A stretch of 64,000 bases of DNA from Demequina aurantiaca. GTDB taxonomy: Bacteria; Actinomycetota; Actinomycetes; Actinomycetales; Demequinaceae. Positions 8,289 through 18,939 of this stretch are shown here, piece by piece. The stretch covers positions 186,001 to 250,000 of the forward strand of contig NZ_BBRF01000003.1 of the NCBI RefSeq assembly GCF_000975135.1, given 5' to 3'. A program made the translations under genes and the position numbers. The stretch's first letter is position 1. Each line of letters opens with the position of its first letter. The notes under the pieces were generated by a model. It was not told where the DNA came from. It made no database searches and saw only the letters and a program-made list of their open reading frames with translations.

Positions 8289-8918
8289 TTACTTCTTGCC
8301 CATCTGATCTATCACCGCTTCTGCCACTTCTTTCATGGTCAGGCGGCGGTCCATCGACGTCTTTTGGATCCACCGGAAGGACTCAGGCTCATTGAGCTTC
8401 ATGGTCTCCATCAGCAGTCCCTTGGCACGCTCAACGAGCTTGCGTGTCTGCATGCGCTCGTTGATGTCCGCGATCTCGTTCTCGAGAGCGCGGATCTCCA
8501 CGAACCTCGAGGCAGCGATCTCCACGGCGGGCAGGAGGTCAGCCGGGGTGAAGGGCTTCACCACGTAGGCCATAGCACCTGCGTCCCGGGCACGCTCGAC
8601 TAGTTCAGTCTGCGAGAACGCGGTGAGCAACACGACCGGCGCCAAGCGCTCTTGAGCGATGTGCTCAGCGGCAGTGATGCCATCCATGACGGGCATCTTG
8701 ATGTCCATCACGATGACGTCAGGCTTGAGCTCCTTGGCGAGGGCCACGGCTTCTTCGCCATTGGCCGCCTCGCCTACGACGTCGTATCCTCCTTCGCGGA
8801 GGGTCTCGACGATGTCCATACGGATCAGGGCTTCGTCCTCGGCCACGATGGCACGGCGCTTCTTAGCGCCAGTCGTAGCGGCGGATTCTTGAGTGTTGTT
8901 GTCAGAAGTTTCGGTCAC
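8289..8918 (-). CDS. pdtaR: ANTAR-domain response regulator (PdtaR type)
   Basis: A 209-residue two-component regulator that acts on RNA. The receiver domain (about 23-135) has the acidic pair E27/D28, phosphoacceptor D72, T99 and K121. The ANTAR domain follows (about 145-206) with RKLVERAKGLLM and ESFRWIQKTSMDRRLTM, the RNA-binding surface that recognises paired stem-loops and relieves transcription termination. GTG at 8918 is chosen because TAGGCT (8931-8926) lies 7 bases upstream; a longer frame to 8954 would run into the tRNA gene. livK lies next downstream. No cognate kinase is present in the window. The regulator-liv-polA neighbourhood is typical of actinobacteria. Confidence 0.92.
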   Translation of the reverse strand: MTETSDNNTQESAATTGAKKRRAIVAEDEALIRMDIVETLREGGYDVVGEAANGEEAVALAKELKPDVIVMDIKMPVMDGITAAEHIAQERLAPVVLLTAFSQTELVERARDAGAMAYVVKPFTPADLLPAVEIAASRFVEIRALENEIADINERMQTRKLVERAKGLLMETMKLNEPESFRWIQKTSMDRRLTMKEVAEAVIDQMGKK

Positions 8919-8939
8919 AAGCGCTAGCCTAGTGTGCGC

Positions 8940-9013
8940 GCCCCGATAGCCCAACTGGCAGAGGCATACGGCTCAAACCCGTACCAGTGTGGGTTCGAAT
9001 CCCACTCGGGGCA
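8940..9013 (+). tRNA. tRNA, anticodon CAA (Leu by anticodon, class I shape)
   Basis: All four arms pair: acceptor GCCCCGA with TCGGGGC (7 pairs), anticodon stem TACGG with CCGTA around CTCAAAC, T-arm GTGGG-TTCGAAT-CCCAC, and a D-arm with GG in the loop. The anticodon at 8974-8976 is CAA, which reads Leu UUG codons. The discriminator base is A. The variable region is only about five bases (CCAGT), whereas Leu tRNAs normally have a long variable arm. The 3' CA is encoded, not the full CCA. The gene is divergent from the ANTAR regulator. Confidence 0.85.
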
Positions 9014-9038
9014 CATGGCGTGAGTTTGACGCTTGAGA

Positions 9039-9083
9039 GGCCCGTTCGCCGGAGGCACTTGCCACCAGCGAACGGGCCTTTCG
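9039..9083 (+). terminator. Terminator after the CAA tRNA
   Basis: A perfect 11-base stem (9039-9049 with 9068-9078) with an 18-base loop, followed by TTTCGTGTCT. It lies 25 bases past the tRNA. Confidence 0.75.
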
Positions 9084-9145
9084 TGTCTCATTTGGCCGAA
9101 CGCGTAATGCTAGCCACGGTGCCTCGCACCCGCGATACTTGAGCC

Positions 9146-9619
9146 ATGGTCAAATCAAATGCGAAGCGCACGAACGACACCAAGCGCCACATCGCCCTCG
9201 TGGCCCACGACAACAAGAAGGTTGACCTGCTCGAGTGGGCGGGATTTAACGTTGGCACGCTGTCGCAGCATCACATCTACGCCACCGGAACCACGGGCAC
9301 GATGCTGGAGTACGAGTTGGGCCTCAAGGTCACCCGTTTTCTCTCCGGGCCAGTCGGTGGCGACCAGCAGATCGGCGCGAAAATCGCAGAGGGAGGCATC
9401 GACACCCTGTTCTTCTTCTGGGATCCACTAGAGGCCCAGCCACACGACCCCGACGTCAAAGCCCTGCTTCGCATCGGCGCAGTGTGGAACATCCCCATGG
9501 CCTCAAACATGGCCACCGCGGACTTTCTCATCTCGTCACCGCTGTTCGGCGAACCGTACGACCGCACGGTCCCTGATCTAGGTGACCGTGACTGGTCGGC
9601 GATGCGCACGTCGGACTGA
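9146..9619 (+). CDS. mgsA: Methylglyoxal synthase
   Basis: A 157-residue cytoplasmic lyase that converts dihydroxyacetone phosphate to methylglyoxal and phosphate, a bypass when phosphate or triose phosphate metabolism is unbalanced. The family motifs are clear: AHDNKK (20-25), the phosphate loop ATGTTG (46-51), SGPVGGDQQIGA (67-78) with catalytic Asp73, and FFFWDPLEAQPHDPDVKALL (89-108). The length is normal. ATG at 9146 has no Shine-Dalgarno; GATACT lies 6 bases before it and could be a leaderless -10. A single gene flanked by the tRNA terminator and the P19-like gene. Confidence 0.93.
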   Translation: MVKSNAKRTNDTKRHIALVAHDNKKVDLLEWAGFNVGTLSQHHIYATGTTGTMLEYELGLKVTRFLSGPVGGDQQIGAKIAEGGIDTLFFFWDPLEAQPHDPDVKALLRIGAVWNIPMASNMATADFLISSPLFGEPYDRTVPDLGDRDWSAMRTSD

Positions 9620-9684
9620 TCTCGCTGGCAGTCACATCGCTACCTTCCTGGGCTCAGGATGAAATTACGCCAACGTGGTGTTGA

Positions 9685-9694
9685 TACGTACGTA
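9685..9694. promoter_or_regulatory. Palindrome TACGTACGTA before the P19-like gene
   Basis: A perfect 10-base palindrome 27 bases before the start codon, in the only promoter space of that gene. It could be an operator half-site pair. No regulator gene is adjacent. Confidence 0.3.
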
Positions 9695-9721
9695 GGCATC
9701 TGAGAGCACACAGGAGGAATC

Positions 9722-10297
9722 GTGACGACCACCGACAGCACTCCCCCGATGGATCCCACCTCATCGGAAGCGACCGAGACGCAACTCGCCCACGCGTCAG
9801 CCCAAGGTGAGGCGTACCGCCGGGCGTTGGACTACATGGCGAACGACATCGCTCACGACGGCGGCAAGCGGGCCGCAGGCGACTACATCGTCGCGTATGC
9901 GATCGAGGAAGCCGAGGGCATGTACGCCCTCGAGGACGGCAAACTCGTCTGGCACAACCCCGGCAATTCCAACGCTCACGTCGAAGTCGCGATCCAGGAT
10001 GGCGCCGACGGCCGCTTTGTTCCAGCGCTAGACGTCACCGCCACGCTGGTCACGCCCAGCGGCCAAGAATTGGGCCCTCACCGTCAAGAGTTCGTCTGGC
10101 ATCCCATGCTGTATCACTATGCACGCAACTGGGAAGTGCCCGAGGACGGCGAGTACACCCTACGCGTCCACATCGAGCCGGCCGCGTTCATGAGGCACGA
10201 CGAGATCAACGGGCGCCGATACGCGGAGGCCGTCGATGTCGAATTCACCAGCGTCAAGATCAAGCGCGGCTCCGAGCCGGTCGAACCTCCCGCATAA
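9722..10297 (+). CDS. Conserved hypothetical, possible P19/Tp34-type iron-binding protein
   Basis: A 191-residue protein with a strong ribosome site (AGGAGG 9712-9717, GTG start). The first 25 residues are Ser/Thr-rich and look disordered. The rest contains GDYIVAYAIEEAEGMY, NAHVEVAIQDGADGRFVPAL, a WHPMLYHYARNW block and a C-terminal EYTLRVHIEP strand pattern. The order of strands and the His-rich blocks resemble the P19/Tp34 iron-transport family (Pfam Iron_transport), which are exported copper/iron-binding beta-sandwiches. Unlike those proteins this one has no signal peptide or lipobox. The family link is my reading of the pattern and not certain. It is followed by a terminator. Confidence 0.5.
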   Translation: MTTTDSTPPMDPTSSEATETQLAHASAQGEAYRRALDYMANDIAHDGGKRAAGDYIVAYAIEEAEGMYALEDGKLVWHNPGNSNAHVEVAIQDGADGRFVPALDVTATLVTPSGQELGPHRQEFVWHPMLYHYARNWEVPEDGEYTLRVHIEPAAFMRHDEINGRRYAEAVDVEFTSVKIKRGSEPVEPPA

Positions 10298-10321
10298 CCC
10301 GCGCACACACCACTAACCACG

Positions 10322-10360
10322 ACAAAGCCCGCCACCGTCCGAGGACGGGGCGGGCTTTGT
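10322..10360. terminator. Bidirectional terminator between P19-like gene and pyk
   Basis: ACAAAGCCCGCC pairs with GGCGGGCTTTGT, with an inner ACCGTCCGAGGACGG hairpin as its apex. T-rich ends occur on both strands, so it can serve both convergent genes. Confidence 0.85.
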
Positions 10361-10376
10361 GATGGGCGAGTGACCG

Positions 10377-11795
10377 CTAGGCGCGGACCTGGCCTACCTT
10401 GTGCACGAAGATCGAGTTCGTGGTGCCGGGGATCCCGACCGGGGTACCCGAGACGACAACGACGTAGTCGCCGTCAACTGCCTTACCGGACTCCTTAAGG
10501 AAGGTGTCCACGAGGCTCACCATCGCGTCAGTGTCCTCCACCTTGGCGACCAACTCGGCGTCAATGCCCCAGCTGAGCGCGAGCATCTTCTGAGTGTGAG
10601 CATCGGGCGTGAACGCCAGCATCGGCACCGTGGGGCGCAGACGCGACATACGAAGCGCAGAATCGCCTGACTGCGTGAACGTGACGATGTACTTCACATC
10701 CAGCGTGTCCGCGATCTCGGCAGCGGCGTGCGTGATGGACCCGCCACGAGTCTTGGGCGTGGTGAGGAACGGCGCGATACGGTTCGAGCCCTTCTCCTCC
10801 GTGTTCTGGATGATACGGGCCATCGTCTCGACCGTGATGATGGGGTATTCGCCCACTGAGGTCTCGCCGGACAGCATGACCGCGTCGGCGCCATCAAGCA
10901 CCGCGTTAGCGCAGTCCGAGGTCTCGGCGCGGGTCGGGACCGGCGAGGAGATCATGGACTCGAGCACCTGCGTGGCGACGATGACGGGCTTCGCCTGGGC
11001 GCGAGCAAGCTCGATGGCACGCTTCTGAATCAGCGGCACCTCTTCGAGAGGCATCTCGACGCCGAGGTCTCCACGGGCAACCATGATCCCGTCAAACGCG
11101 TCGACGATCTCCGCGAGGTTTTCGATGGCCTGCGGCTTCTCCACCTTGGCGACGACCGGAAGGGTCTTGCCCTCCTCGGCCATAATGCGCGCGCAGTCCT
11201 CGTAGTCCTTGGCGGAACGCACGAACGATAGGGCGATGTAGTCAGCACCCAACTTGAGGGCCCAGCGCAAGTCCTCCTCGTCCTTTTCGGACAATGCAGG
11301 CACCGACACGGCGACGCCGGGAAGGTTGATGCCCTTGTTGTTCGACACGTTTCCTGGAACGACGACCTTGGTGACGACATCGGTCTCGGTAACCGACGTG
11401 ACCTCAAGGCGCACCTTGCCGTCATCGATCAGCAGCGAGTCTCCGATGTTGCAGTCCGCGGGTAGACCCTTGAACGTGGTACCGCAGATGTCCTTGGTGC
11501 CCTCCACATCACGCGTGGTGATGGTGAAGACGTCATCGATCTCGAGCATGTGGGGGCCGTCGGCGAAGCGCTCGAGGCGAATCTTGGGGCCCTGAAGGTC
11601 GACGAGTACCGCGACGTTGCGTCCGGCCTCTTCTGCTGCCTGGCGAACGTTGCGATACACCGCCTCGTGAACGGAGAAGTCTCCGTGGCTGCGGTTGAGG
11701 CGCGCGACGTCCATCCCTGCCGCGACCAGTGCTCGCATCTGCTCAATGGACTCGGTAGCGGGACCAATCGTGCAGACAATCTTTGCGTTTCGCAT
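10377..11795 (-). CDS. pyk: Pyruvate kinase
   Basis: A 472-residue glycolytic enzyme that makes pyruvate and ATP from phosphoenolpyruvate and ADP. The sequence begins with the classic RNAKIVCTIGPATES and has NRSHGDF (Asn/Arg of the K+ site), the active-site block VVAKVEKPQAIENL, GDLGVEMPLE and MLSGETSVGEYP. The length fits the bacterial tetrameric type. ATG at 11795 is preferred over a TTG nine bases upstream because GGAG lies at normal distance from it. It is the last gene of the gltB-gltD-pyk run, 17 bases after gltD, and a terminator follows. Confidence 0.95.
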   Translation of the reverse strand: MRNAKIVCTIGPATESIEQMRALVAAGMDVARLNRSHGDFSVHEAVYRNVRQAAEEAGRNVAVLVDLQGPKIRLERFADGPHMLEIDDVFTITTRDVEGTKDICGTTFKGLPADCNIGDSLLIDDGKVRLEVTSVTETDVVTKVVVPGNVSNNKGINLPGVAVSVPALSEKDEEDLRWALKLGADYIALSFVRSAKDYEDCARIMAEEGKTLPVVAKVEKPQAIENLAEIVDAFDGIMVARGDLGVEMPLEEVPLIQKRAIELARAQAKPVIVATQVLESMISSPVPTRAETSDCANAVLDGADAVMLSGETSVGEYPIITVETMARIIQNTEEKGSNRIAPFLTTPKTRGGSITHAAAEIADTLDVKYIVTFTQSGDSALRMSRLRPTVPMLAFTPDAHTQKMLALSWGIDAELVAKVEDTDAMVSLVDTFLKESGKAVDGDYVVVVSGTPVGIPGTTNSIFVHKVGQVRA

Positions 11796-11812
11796 GTTCT
11801 CCAACCTAGGTG

Positions 11813-13279
11813 TTAAGCGCGGAGCGCGACCGTGCGCGCCGTCACAGGTGCCGGAAGCTCGGTGCTTCCAGTCAAGTATTCATCAATTGCGGCCGCCGCG
11901 GCGCGGCCTTCGGCAATTGCCCACACGATGAGCGAGGCGCCACGGCCGGCGTCACCCGCTACAAACACGCCTGGCGTGCTCGTTGCATAAGCATCATCGC
12001 GTTGAATCTGCCGACGATCCGTGATTGACACATCCGCCTGGCTGGCGAGGGCATCAGTCTCTGGACCGGTAAAGCCCATGGCGATCAGCACCAGATCCGC
12101 GGGGATCTCGTGCTCGGTACCGGCCTTGGGTGTGCGTGACCCATCCGCGTTGTAGAGGGTCTCGGCAACCTTCAGGGCCACGACGTGCCCTTCTTCATTG
12201 CCAACGAATTCGACGGTAGACGCGAGGTACTTGCGCTCGCCGCCCTCCTCGTGGCTCGACGACACCTCAAACACACGAGGATCGACGGGCCAAGGCTCAT
12301 TCACCGCGCGCTGGAGCGGTGGCTGCTTACCAATCGCGAGGGTAGTCACGGAGGCAGCCCCCTGACGAAGCGCCGTGCCAATGCAGTCCGAGCCCGTGTC
12401 ACCGCCACCAATGACGATGACGTGCTTGTCCTTGGCGGTGACCTGGTCGACAACCTCGTCACCCGCGGCGACCTTGTTGCCTTGAATCAGGTAGGGCATC
12501 GCAAAGTGGATGCCGTCGAGGTCACGGCCGGGAAGTGGCAATTCGCGCGGAACCGGCGCGCCCGTCGCAACGAGCACGGCGTCGTAGCGCGCGCGCAGTG
12601 CGTCCCAAGTGATGTCCTTGCCAATTTCGACGTTGACCCGAAAACGAGTGCCCTCGGCACGCATCTGGTCGAGGCGGCGCGTGATGTGCCGCTTCTCCAG
12701 TTTGAAGTCCGGGACGCCGTATTGCAGGAGGCCGCCGATGCGGTCGTCCTTCTCGTACACGGCCACGGTGTGGCCGGCGCGGGTGAGTTGCTGCGCGGCA
12801 GCCAAGCCTGCGGAGCCTGAGCCGACGACGGCGATGGTCTTGCCCGTCTGGCGCTGTGGAACGTGCGGGCCCAGGTAGCCGAGTTCGAACGCCTTGTCGA
12901 CGATCGACACCTCAATGTTCTTGATAGTGACGGCCGGCTGGTTGATGCCGAGCACACACGACGTCTCGCACGGTGCGGGGCAGATACGCCCAGTGAACTC
13001 AGGGAAGTTGTTGGTGGCGTGCAGTCGATCGCTCGCGTCCAGCCACTGACCTTGGCGCACCAAGTCATTCCATTCGGGAATGAGGTTGCCCAGCGGGCAG
13101 CCCTGGTGGCAGAACGGTACGCCGCAGTCCATGCAACGCGTCGCCTGGCGACGCAGCACGGTCTCGTCCTTGCCCAGTTCGTCCTTGACGTCGTTCCAGT
13201 CAAGAAGGCGCACCTCGACAGGGCGACTCGGCGGGAGCTCGCGCTCCCGGAACTTCATGAATCCGCGTGGATCACCCAC
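11813..13279 (-). CDS. gltD: Glutamate synthase small subunit
   Basis: A 488-residue flavoprotein that takes electrons from NADPH and passes them to GltB for glutamate formation. Cys clusters for [4Fe-4S] binding are at 49/52/57/61 ([13 protein letters not shown]) and 100/104/108 (CPAPCETSC). Two dinucleotide-binding motifs follow: VVGSGSAG for FAD and [11 protein letters not shown] for NADPH. The N-terminus [10 protein letters not shown] is typical. The GTG start overlaps the end of gltB by 8 bases, so translation is probably coupled. Confidence 0.95.
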   Translation of the reverse strand: MGDPRGFMKFRERELPPSRPVEVRLLDWNDVKDELGKDETVLRRQATRCMDCGVPFCHQGCPLGNLIPEWNDLVRQGQWLDASDRLHATNNFPEFTGRICPAPCETSCVLGINQPAVTIKNIEVSIVDKAFELGYLGPHVPQRQTGKTIAVVGSGSAGLAAAQQLTRAGHTVAVYEKDDRIGGLLQYGVPDFKLEKRHITRRLDQMRAEGTRFRVNVEIGKDITWDALRARYDAVLVATGAPVPRELPLPGRDLDGIHFAMPYLIQGNKVAAGDEVVDQVTAKDKHVIVIGGGDTGSDCIGTALRQGAASVTTLAIGKQPPLQRAVNEPWPVDPRVFEVSSSHEEGGERKYLASTVEFVGNEEGHVVALKVAETLYNADGSRTPKAGTEHEIPADLVLIAMGFTGPETDALASQADVSITDRRQIQRDDAYATSTPGVFVAGDAGRGASLIVWAIAEGRAAAAAIDEYLTGSTELPAPVTARTVALRA

Positions 13280-16200
13280 TGGTCACCTCCAAGAAGTCGG
13301 CCCAGGCTCCCGGTGCGTGCAGATCGCCACCGGATTCCTCGAGCTCGGCAAGCGCGTCACGTACCCGCGCGAATTGAGCGGGAAGTACGCGCGTGAAGCG
13401 TTGCACGTTGTCCTCCCAATGAGCGAGCAGATCGCGTGCGAGCGGAGACTCGGTCTCCGCCGCGTGACGCTCGACGAGAGCGCGCACTAGCGTCACGTCC
13501 TCGGGGTCGAGCGGGCTCAGGGTGAGCTCGCTCGCGGCCAGGGCATCCGCATTCACGCGCTGTTCGCGGAGGTCGAGGACGTACGCGGTTCCACCGGACA
13601 TACCGGCGCCCAAGTTACGGCCGGTGCGACCAAGGATGACCGCGGTTCCGCCGGTCATGTATTCGAGCGCGTGGTCGCCCACACCCTCGACGACCGCGAC
13701 GGCACCGGAGTTGCGCACCAGGAAGCGTTCGCCCACCTGGCCGCGCAGGAACAGTTCTCCGCCCGTCGAGCCGTACCCGATGACGTTTCCGGCAATCACG
13801 TCGTGGCTGTCGTCGAGCATCGCCTCGCGAGCAGGACGGACCACGATGCGGCCGCCGCTGAGCCCCTTACCGACGTAGTCGTTGGCATCGCCGTTCAGTC
13901 GCAGTGTGATCCCGCGTGGAATGAACGCTCCGAAGGACTGTCCGGCCGATCCGGTGAAGTTCACCTGAATGGTGTCGTTCTCAAGCCCAGCACCGCGGTA
14001 TCGGCGAGTGACCTCGTAGCCCAGCATCGTGCCGACGGTGCGGTTGACGTTGCGAATGTCCTTGGTGATGGTGACGGACTCGCCGCGTTCCAGCGCGGGC
14101 TGCGCTTCCGCGATGAGCTCGTTGTCGAGCGCGCGGTCAAGACCGTGATCCTGCGTGGTCGAGTTGATCAGTGCGCTACCCGCCGGAGGGACTGCGAGAA
14201 TGCGCGTGAGGTCAAGCCCCTGCGCCTTCCAGTGGTCGATTGCGGCCCGGGTCTCGAGCACCTCGACGTGACCCACGGCCTCGGCGATCGTACGGAATCC
14301 CAACTGTGCGAGGTTCTCACGCACCTGCTCGGCGATGAACTCCATGAAGTTCACCACGTGGTCCGCCTGACCCGTATAGCGGTCTCGCAACTCAGGGTTC
14401 TGCGTCGCGACGCCCACGGGACACGTGTCGAGGTGGCAGGCGCGCATCATGATGCAGCCCGTCACGATCAGTGGCGCAGTCGCGAAGCCGAACTCCTCGG
14501 CCCCCAGCAGCGCCGCGATCATGACGTCGCGCCCCGTCTTCATCTGACCGTCTACCTGGACCACGATGCGATCCCTGAGGTCGTTCATGACGAGCGTCTG
14601 TTGAGTGTCGGCCAGGCCAATTTCCCACGGGGCACCCGCGTGCTTGAGCGAGTTGAGCGGGCTGGCGCCCGTCCCCCCGTCTTGGCCGGAGATAAGAACC
14701 ACATCGGACTTGCACTTGGCGACGCCTGCCGCGATGGTGCCCACGCCTACCTCGGACACCAGCTTGGTGTGAATCCGTGCCTTGGGGTTGGCGTTCTTGG
14801 CGTCGTGGATCAGCTGCTTCAGATCCTCGATCGAGTAGATGTCGTGGTGCGGCGGCGGGGAGATGAGCCCCACGCCGGGCGTGGAGTGACGCGTCTGCGC
14901 CACCCACGGGTAAACCTTGTTAGCTGGCAGCTGCCCACCCTCGCCGGGCTTGGCACCCTGCGCGAGCTTGATCTGAATGTCCTCTGCGTTCACCAGGTAC
15001 TCGCTGGTCACGCCAAAGCGACCGGAGGCAATCTGCTTGATGGCGCTGCGGCGTTCGGGGTCGTACAGGCGCTCGACGGACTCACCGCCCTCGCCCGTGT
15101 TCGACTTGCCGCCGATCCGGTTCATGGCGACGGCCAACGTCGAGTGGGCCTCCTCGGAGATAGACCCATAGGACATCGCACCGGTGCTGAAGCGCTTGAC
15201 GATCTCGCTGACGGGCTCGACCTCGTCGATCGGGATCGACTGTCGGTCTGCCTTGTACTCGAACAGTCCACGCAGGGTCATGGCTCGCTTGGCCTGGTTG
15301 TCGACGCGGTCCGTGTACTCGCGGAACACGTCGTACTTACGCGTGGCTGTGGCGTGCTGCAGCTTGAATACCGTGTGCGGGTCGAAGAGGTGCTCTTCAC
15401 CGTCGCGACGCCACTGGTATTCGCCGCCGGTGTTCAGACGTGCGTGAACAGGCAATTCGCCCGATGCTGGGTAGGCGTCCGCGTGCCGGGCGGCCACTTC
15501 TGAGGCAATGACATCGATGCCGACGCCATCAATCTGGCTAGGAGTGCCGGCGAAGTGACGTGCCACAAACTCACGCGACAGACCAACCGCCTCGAACACC
15601 TGTGCGCCGCGGTACGACGCAATCGTGGAAATGCCCATCTTGGACATGATCTTGAGGACGCCCTTGCCGAGCGCCTTAATCAAATTGGCGGTGGCCTGTT
15701 GCGGGGTGGTGTCCTCGAGGTAGCCCCGTGAGGCGAGATCCTCAACGGTCTCCATCGCCAGGTACGGGTTGACCGCGGCACAGCCGTAGCCGACCAGCAG
15801 CGCAACGTGGTGAACCTCACGCACGTCACCGGCCTCAGCCAGCAGGGACACCTGCGTGCGCGAGTGGTGGCGCACCAGGTGGTGGTGAACGGCCGACACG
15901 AGCAGCAACGACGGGATGGGCGCCAGGTCCTGGTTGGAGTCACGGTCGGACAGGATGATGAAGGACACCCCGTCCTCGACGGCCTGGTCGACCTCGGCGA
16001 AGATTTCCGACAGGCGCGCCTCGAGACGGTTGCCCCCCTCGGCGACGCGGTACAGACCGCGAATCTTGCGCGAGGAGAACACTCCACGCAGCGTGGGGTC
16101 CATGTCGATGTGTTCAATCTTGGACAGCTCGTCATTGTCGAGCACGGGGAAGTCCAGGATGACCTTGCGGGCGTGTGCGGGAGTGGCTTCGAGCAGGTTC

Positions 16201-17807
16201 GGCTCGGGGCCGATGGCGCCACCGATCGCGGTGACGATGTGCTCACGAATCGAGTCCAGCGGCGGGTTGGTCACCTGCGCAAACATCTGCGTGAAGTAGT
16301 CGAAGAGCAAGCGCGGGCGCGTCGACAGCACCGCGATGGGGGTGTCCGTCCCCATGGCGCCGATGGGCTCCATGGCGTTCTGGGCCATCGGGGTCAGGAG
16401 GATCTTGACTTCCTCCTCGGTGTAACCGAAGGCACGCTGACGGCGCTTGACCGATGCGCGGGAGTGCGAGATGTGCTCGCGCTCGGGCACGTTGGCCAAG
16501 CGAACGGCGTTCTCCTCGACCCACTTCTCGTATTCGTGCTCGGCGGCGAGCTGAGACTTAATCTCCTCGTCCTCAACGATGCGGCCCGCGGCGGTGTCGA
16601 CCAGCAGCATGCGCCCCGGCTGAAGACGGCCCTTGCGAACCACCTTGGCGGGGTCGATGTCGAGTAGGCCCGCCTCGGAGCCCGCGATGACCATGCCATC
16701 GTCCGTGACCCAGAACCGTCCGGGTCGTAGTCCGTTGCGGTCGAGCGTCGCACCGATCAGCGTGCCGTCAGTGAAGTGCAGTGCGGCGGGGCCGTCCCAC
16801 GCTTCCATGAGCGTCGAGTGGTACTCGTAGAACGCGCGACGTGCCGGGTCCATCTCGGAGTTGTTCTGCCAGGCCTCGGGCATCATCATCAGCACCGCGT
16901 GAGGCAGCGAGCGGCCGCCCAAGTGCAGGAGCTCGAGCACCTCGTCGAAAGACGCGGTGTCCGAGGCAGACGGCGTACACACCGGCATGAGGTCGGACAT
17001 CTCGCCCAGCACGTCTGACTTGAGCATTCCTTCACGGGCGCTCATCCAGTTGCGGTTTCCCTGGACGGTGTTGATCTCGCCGTTGTGGGCGATGTTGCGT
17101 AGCGGCTGCGCGAGCGGCCACGACGGGAAGGTGTTCGTGGAGAAGCGCGAGTGGACCAGCGCCAACTCCGAGGCGAATCGCTCATCGGTGACGTCCGGGA
17201 ACACCTTTTCCAACTGATAGGTGGTCAGCATTCCCTTGTAGGTCAGGGTCCGCGAGGACAGCGACGCAAAGAACGGGCCGCTGTTCTTCTCCGCACGCTT
17301 GCGCACCCGGTACACGCGACGGTCCAGGTCGACGCCCTCGAGTCCCTCCGCGGAGACAAAAACCTGACGGAAGGTGGGCATCGATTCCCGGGCCGAGGGG
17401 CCGAGGGAGTCAGGGTTGACGGGTACATCGCGCCAGCCCAGCACCTGGGCGTTCTCTTGACCGGCGGCAGCTTCGAAGGTGGCCATTTCCTGGTCCTCGA
17501 CGCCCGGTGTGAGGAACGCGATTCCCACGGCGTACTTACCCTGCTCGGGAAGGTCAAAGCCAACGACGTCACGTAGGAATGCGTCGGGAACCTGGGTGAG
17601 GATGCCGGCACCGTCGCCAGTCTCGACCTCAGCACCCACGGCACCGCGGTGCTCGAGGTTCTTGAGTGCGGTCAGGCCAGCCTCGACGATGTCCCTGCCG
17701 GGCTTGCCTCGCAGCGTCGCCACAAAGGCAACGCCACACGCATCGTGCTCGAACGCAGGGTCATACAACCCGTTGGTGGGCTGATTGGCGCCAAGATACC
17801 CGGCCAT
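13272..17807 (-). CDS. gltB: Glutamate synthase large subunit
   Basis: A 1511-residue enzyme that forms two glutamates from glutamine and 2-oxoglutarate. The N-terminal class II glutaminase uses Cys24 (HDACGVAF) after removal of a short propeptide. The central and FMN domains carry [17 protein letters not shown] and [12 protein letters not shown], and the [3Fe-4S] Cys triad is in [17 protein letters not shown]-terminal beta-helix (GxxG) domain follows. ATG at 17807 is chosen for AAGGACGG just upstream; a GAATTC-region ATG at 17849 is a weaker alternative. A long antisense frame across this gene (13671-15503) is a composition artefact. Confidence 0.95.
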   Translation of the reverse strand: MAGYLGANQPTNGLYDPAFEHDACGVAFVATLRGKPGRDIVEAGLTALKNLEHRGAVGAEVETGDGAGILTQVPDAFLRDVVGFDLPEQGKYAVGIAFLTPGVEDQEMATFEAAAGQENAQVLGWRDVPVNPDSLGPSARESMPTFRQVFVSAEGLEGVDLDRRVYRVRKRAEKNSGPFFASLSSRTLTYKGMLTTYQLEKVFPDVTDERFASELALVHSRFSTNTFPSWPLAQPLRNIAHNGEINTVQGNRNWMSAREGMLKSDVLGEMSDLMPVCTPSASDTASFDEVLELLHLGGRSLPHAVLMMMPEAWQNNSEMDPARRAFYEYHSTLMEAWDGPAALHFTDGTLIGATLDRNGLRPGRFWVTDDGMVIAGSEAGLLDIDPAKVVRKGRLQPGRMLLVDTAAGRIVEDEEIKSQLAAEHEYEKWVEENAVRLANVPEREHISHSRASVKRRQRAFGYTEEEVKILLTPMAQNAMEPIGAMGTDTPIAVLSTRPRLLFDYFTQMFAQVTNPPLDSIREHIVTAIGGAIGPEPNLLEATPAHARKVILDFPVLDNDELSKIEHIDMDPTLRGVFSSRKIRGLYRVAEGGNRLEARLSEIFAEVDQAVEDGVSFIILSDRDSNQDLAPIPSLLLVSAVHHHLVRHHSRTQVSLLAEAGDVREVHHVALLVGYGCAAVNPYLAMETVEDLASRGYLEDTTPQQATANLIKALGKGVLKIMSKMGISTIASYRGAQVFEAVGLSREFVARHFAGTPSQIDGVGIDVIASEVAARHADAYPASGELPVHARLNTGGEYQWRRDGEEHLFDPHTVFKLQHATATRKYDVFREYTDRVDNQAKRAMTLRGLFEYKADRQSIPIDEVEPVSEIVKRFSTGAMSYGSISEEAHSTLAVAMNRIGGKSNTGEGGESVERLYDPERRSAIKQIASGRFGVTSEYLVNAEDIQIKLAQGAKPGEGGQLPANKVYPWVAQTRHSTPGVGLISPPPHHDIYSIEDLKQLIHDAKNANPKARIHTKLVSEVGVGTIAAGVAKCKSDVVLISGQDGGTGASPLNSLKHAGAPWEIGLADTQQTLVMNDLRDRIVVQVDGQMKTGRDVMIAALLGAEEFGFATAPLIVTGCIMMRACHLDTCPVGVATQNPELRDRYTGQADHVVNFMEFIAEQVRENLAQLGFRTIAEAVGHVEVLETRAAIDHWKAQGLDLTRILAVPPAGSALINSTTQDHGLDRALDNELIAEAQPALERGESVTITKDIRNVNRTVGTMLGYEVTRRYRGAGLENDTIQVNFTGSAGQSFGAFIPRGITLRLNGDANDYVGKGLSGGRIVVRPAREAMLDDSHDVIAGNVIGYGSTGGELFLRGQVGERFLVRNSGAVAVVEGVGDHALEYMTGGTAVILGRTGRNLGAGMSGGTAYVLDLREQRVNADALAASELTLSPLDPEDVTLVRALVERHAAETESPLARDLLAHWEDNVQRFTRVLPAQFARVRDALAELEESGGDLHAPGAWADFLEVTSG

Positions 17808-17925
17808 TGCACCGTCCTTAATTGTTCGCGACCGCAACCGCGAATTCATTGATTTCGGGGCGCCGTCGACCCGGCTTACACACGGGTAAACAGACTACCG
17901 TGTGTTGGGCAAGGAATGGAATCCG

Positions 17926-18939
17926 TCAGGCCTTATCTTCTTTGCCGTCGGAGTCGCTCCCGCCCTTTTGACCCAATTCGTCACCATCGCCGGCAGGAAT
18001 TGTCCCCGCCGTCGAGTGCTCCGTCGTGTCCTCAACCTGACCGTCACCTGGGGTGACGCCACGCGTTCCCTCGGAAACTTCATCGGGCGTGGTGACTCGT
18101 GGAGCCGCCAATTGAGACCGTGGAACGCGTTCGGATAGTCGGGCTTGCGCGCGCCCCAACATCACGAATGCGATCAGGGCTCCGAGCAACACGAGGATCG
18201 AGACCCATACATTCACGCGGAGGCCAGCAATGTGGACGGCCTCGTCGATGCGCACGTTCTCGATCCACAGGCGGCCGGTGGTGTACACCACCACGTAGAG
18301 CCAGAACACCCGTCCACCGCGCAGGTCCCACTTCTTGTCCAGATAGATGATCAACGCGGCGCCAGCGAGGTTCCACAGCAGTTCATACAGGAACGTGGGG
18401 TGGAAGGTGGCGAACTGCTCGTAGCCCTCGGGGCGAAATGCGGGGTCAATCTCGAGTCCCCACGGCAGCGACGTGGGCGCGCCAAAGAGCTCCTGATTGA
18501 AATAGTTGCCGAGGCGGCCGATGGCCTGCGCGATCAGTACCGCGGGCGCGGCTGCGTCGAGGAAGGCCGTGAAAGAAGCTCCCGCGCGTCGGGCACCGAT
18601 GTAGGCACCGAGGGCGCCGAGTGCCACAGCACCCCAGATGCCCAGGCCGCCATTCCAAATCTCGAACGCCTTCCACGGATTTCCACCCTCGCCAAAGTAC
18701 GCGGCCGGAGAGGAGATCACGTGGTAAATGCGGCCACCGATGATGCCGAACGGAATAGCCCAGATGGCGATCGATCCCACAGCGTCGGGGTCTCCCCCGC
18801 GCTCCACCCAGCGGCGTGTGGTCAACCACAACGCAACAAAGATGCCGATCAGGATCATGATCGCGTACATGTGTACCGTCAGCGGACCGAGTGAGAGCGA
18901 ACTCCACTCCGGCGGCGGACTAGGAATGCTCGCGTGCAT
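17926..18939 (-). CDS. lgt: Prolipoprotein diacylglyceryl transferase
   Basis: A 337-residue polytopic membrane enzyme that moves diacylglycerol from phosphatidylglycerol to the lipobox Cys of prolipoproteins such as LivK and the FKBP protein in this window. The signature GRLGNYFNQELFG and HPTFLYELLWNL are seen, with about seven hydrophobic segments. The last 65 or so residues form a charged, Gly/Asp/Glu-rich cytoplasmic tail, common in actinobacterial Lgt. ATG 18939 shares one base with the trpA stop (TAATG), giving coupled translation at the end of the trpCBA genes. Confidence 0.94.
   Translation of the reverse strand: MHASIPSPPPEWSSLSLGPLTVHMYAIMILIGIFVALWLTTRRWVERGGDPDAVGSIAIWAIPFGIIGGRIYHVISSPAAYFGEGGNPWKAFEIWNGGLGIWGAVALGALGAYIGARRAGASFTAFLDAAAPAVLIAQAIGRLGNYFNQELFGAPTSLPWGLEIDPAFRPEGYEQFATFHPTFLYELLWNLAGAALIIYLDKKWDLRGGRVFWLYVVVYTTGRLWIENVRIDEAVHIAGLRVNVWVSILVLLGALIAFVMLGRAQARLSERVPRSQLAAPRVTTPDEVSEGTRGVTPGDGQVEDTTEHSTAGTIPAGDGDELGQKGGSDSDGKEDKA

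Noticed and set aside
13671-15503. A 610-codon open frame on the plus strand
   Set aside because: It is antisense to gltB, whose reading is certain. Long antisense frames are common in GC-rich genes with third-position bias. No motif is seen in it.
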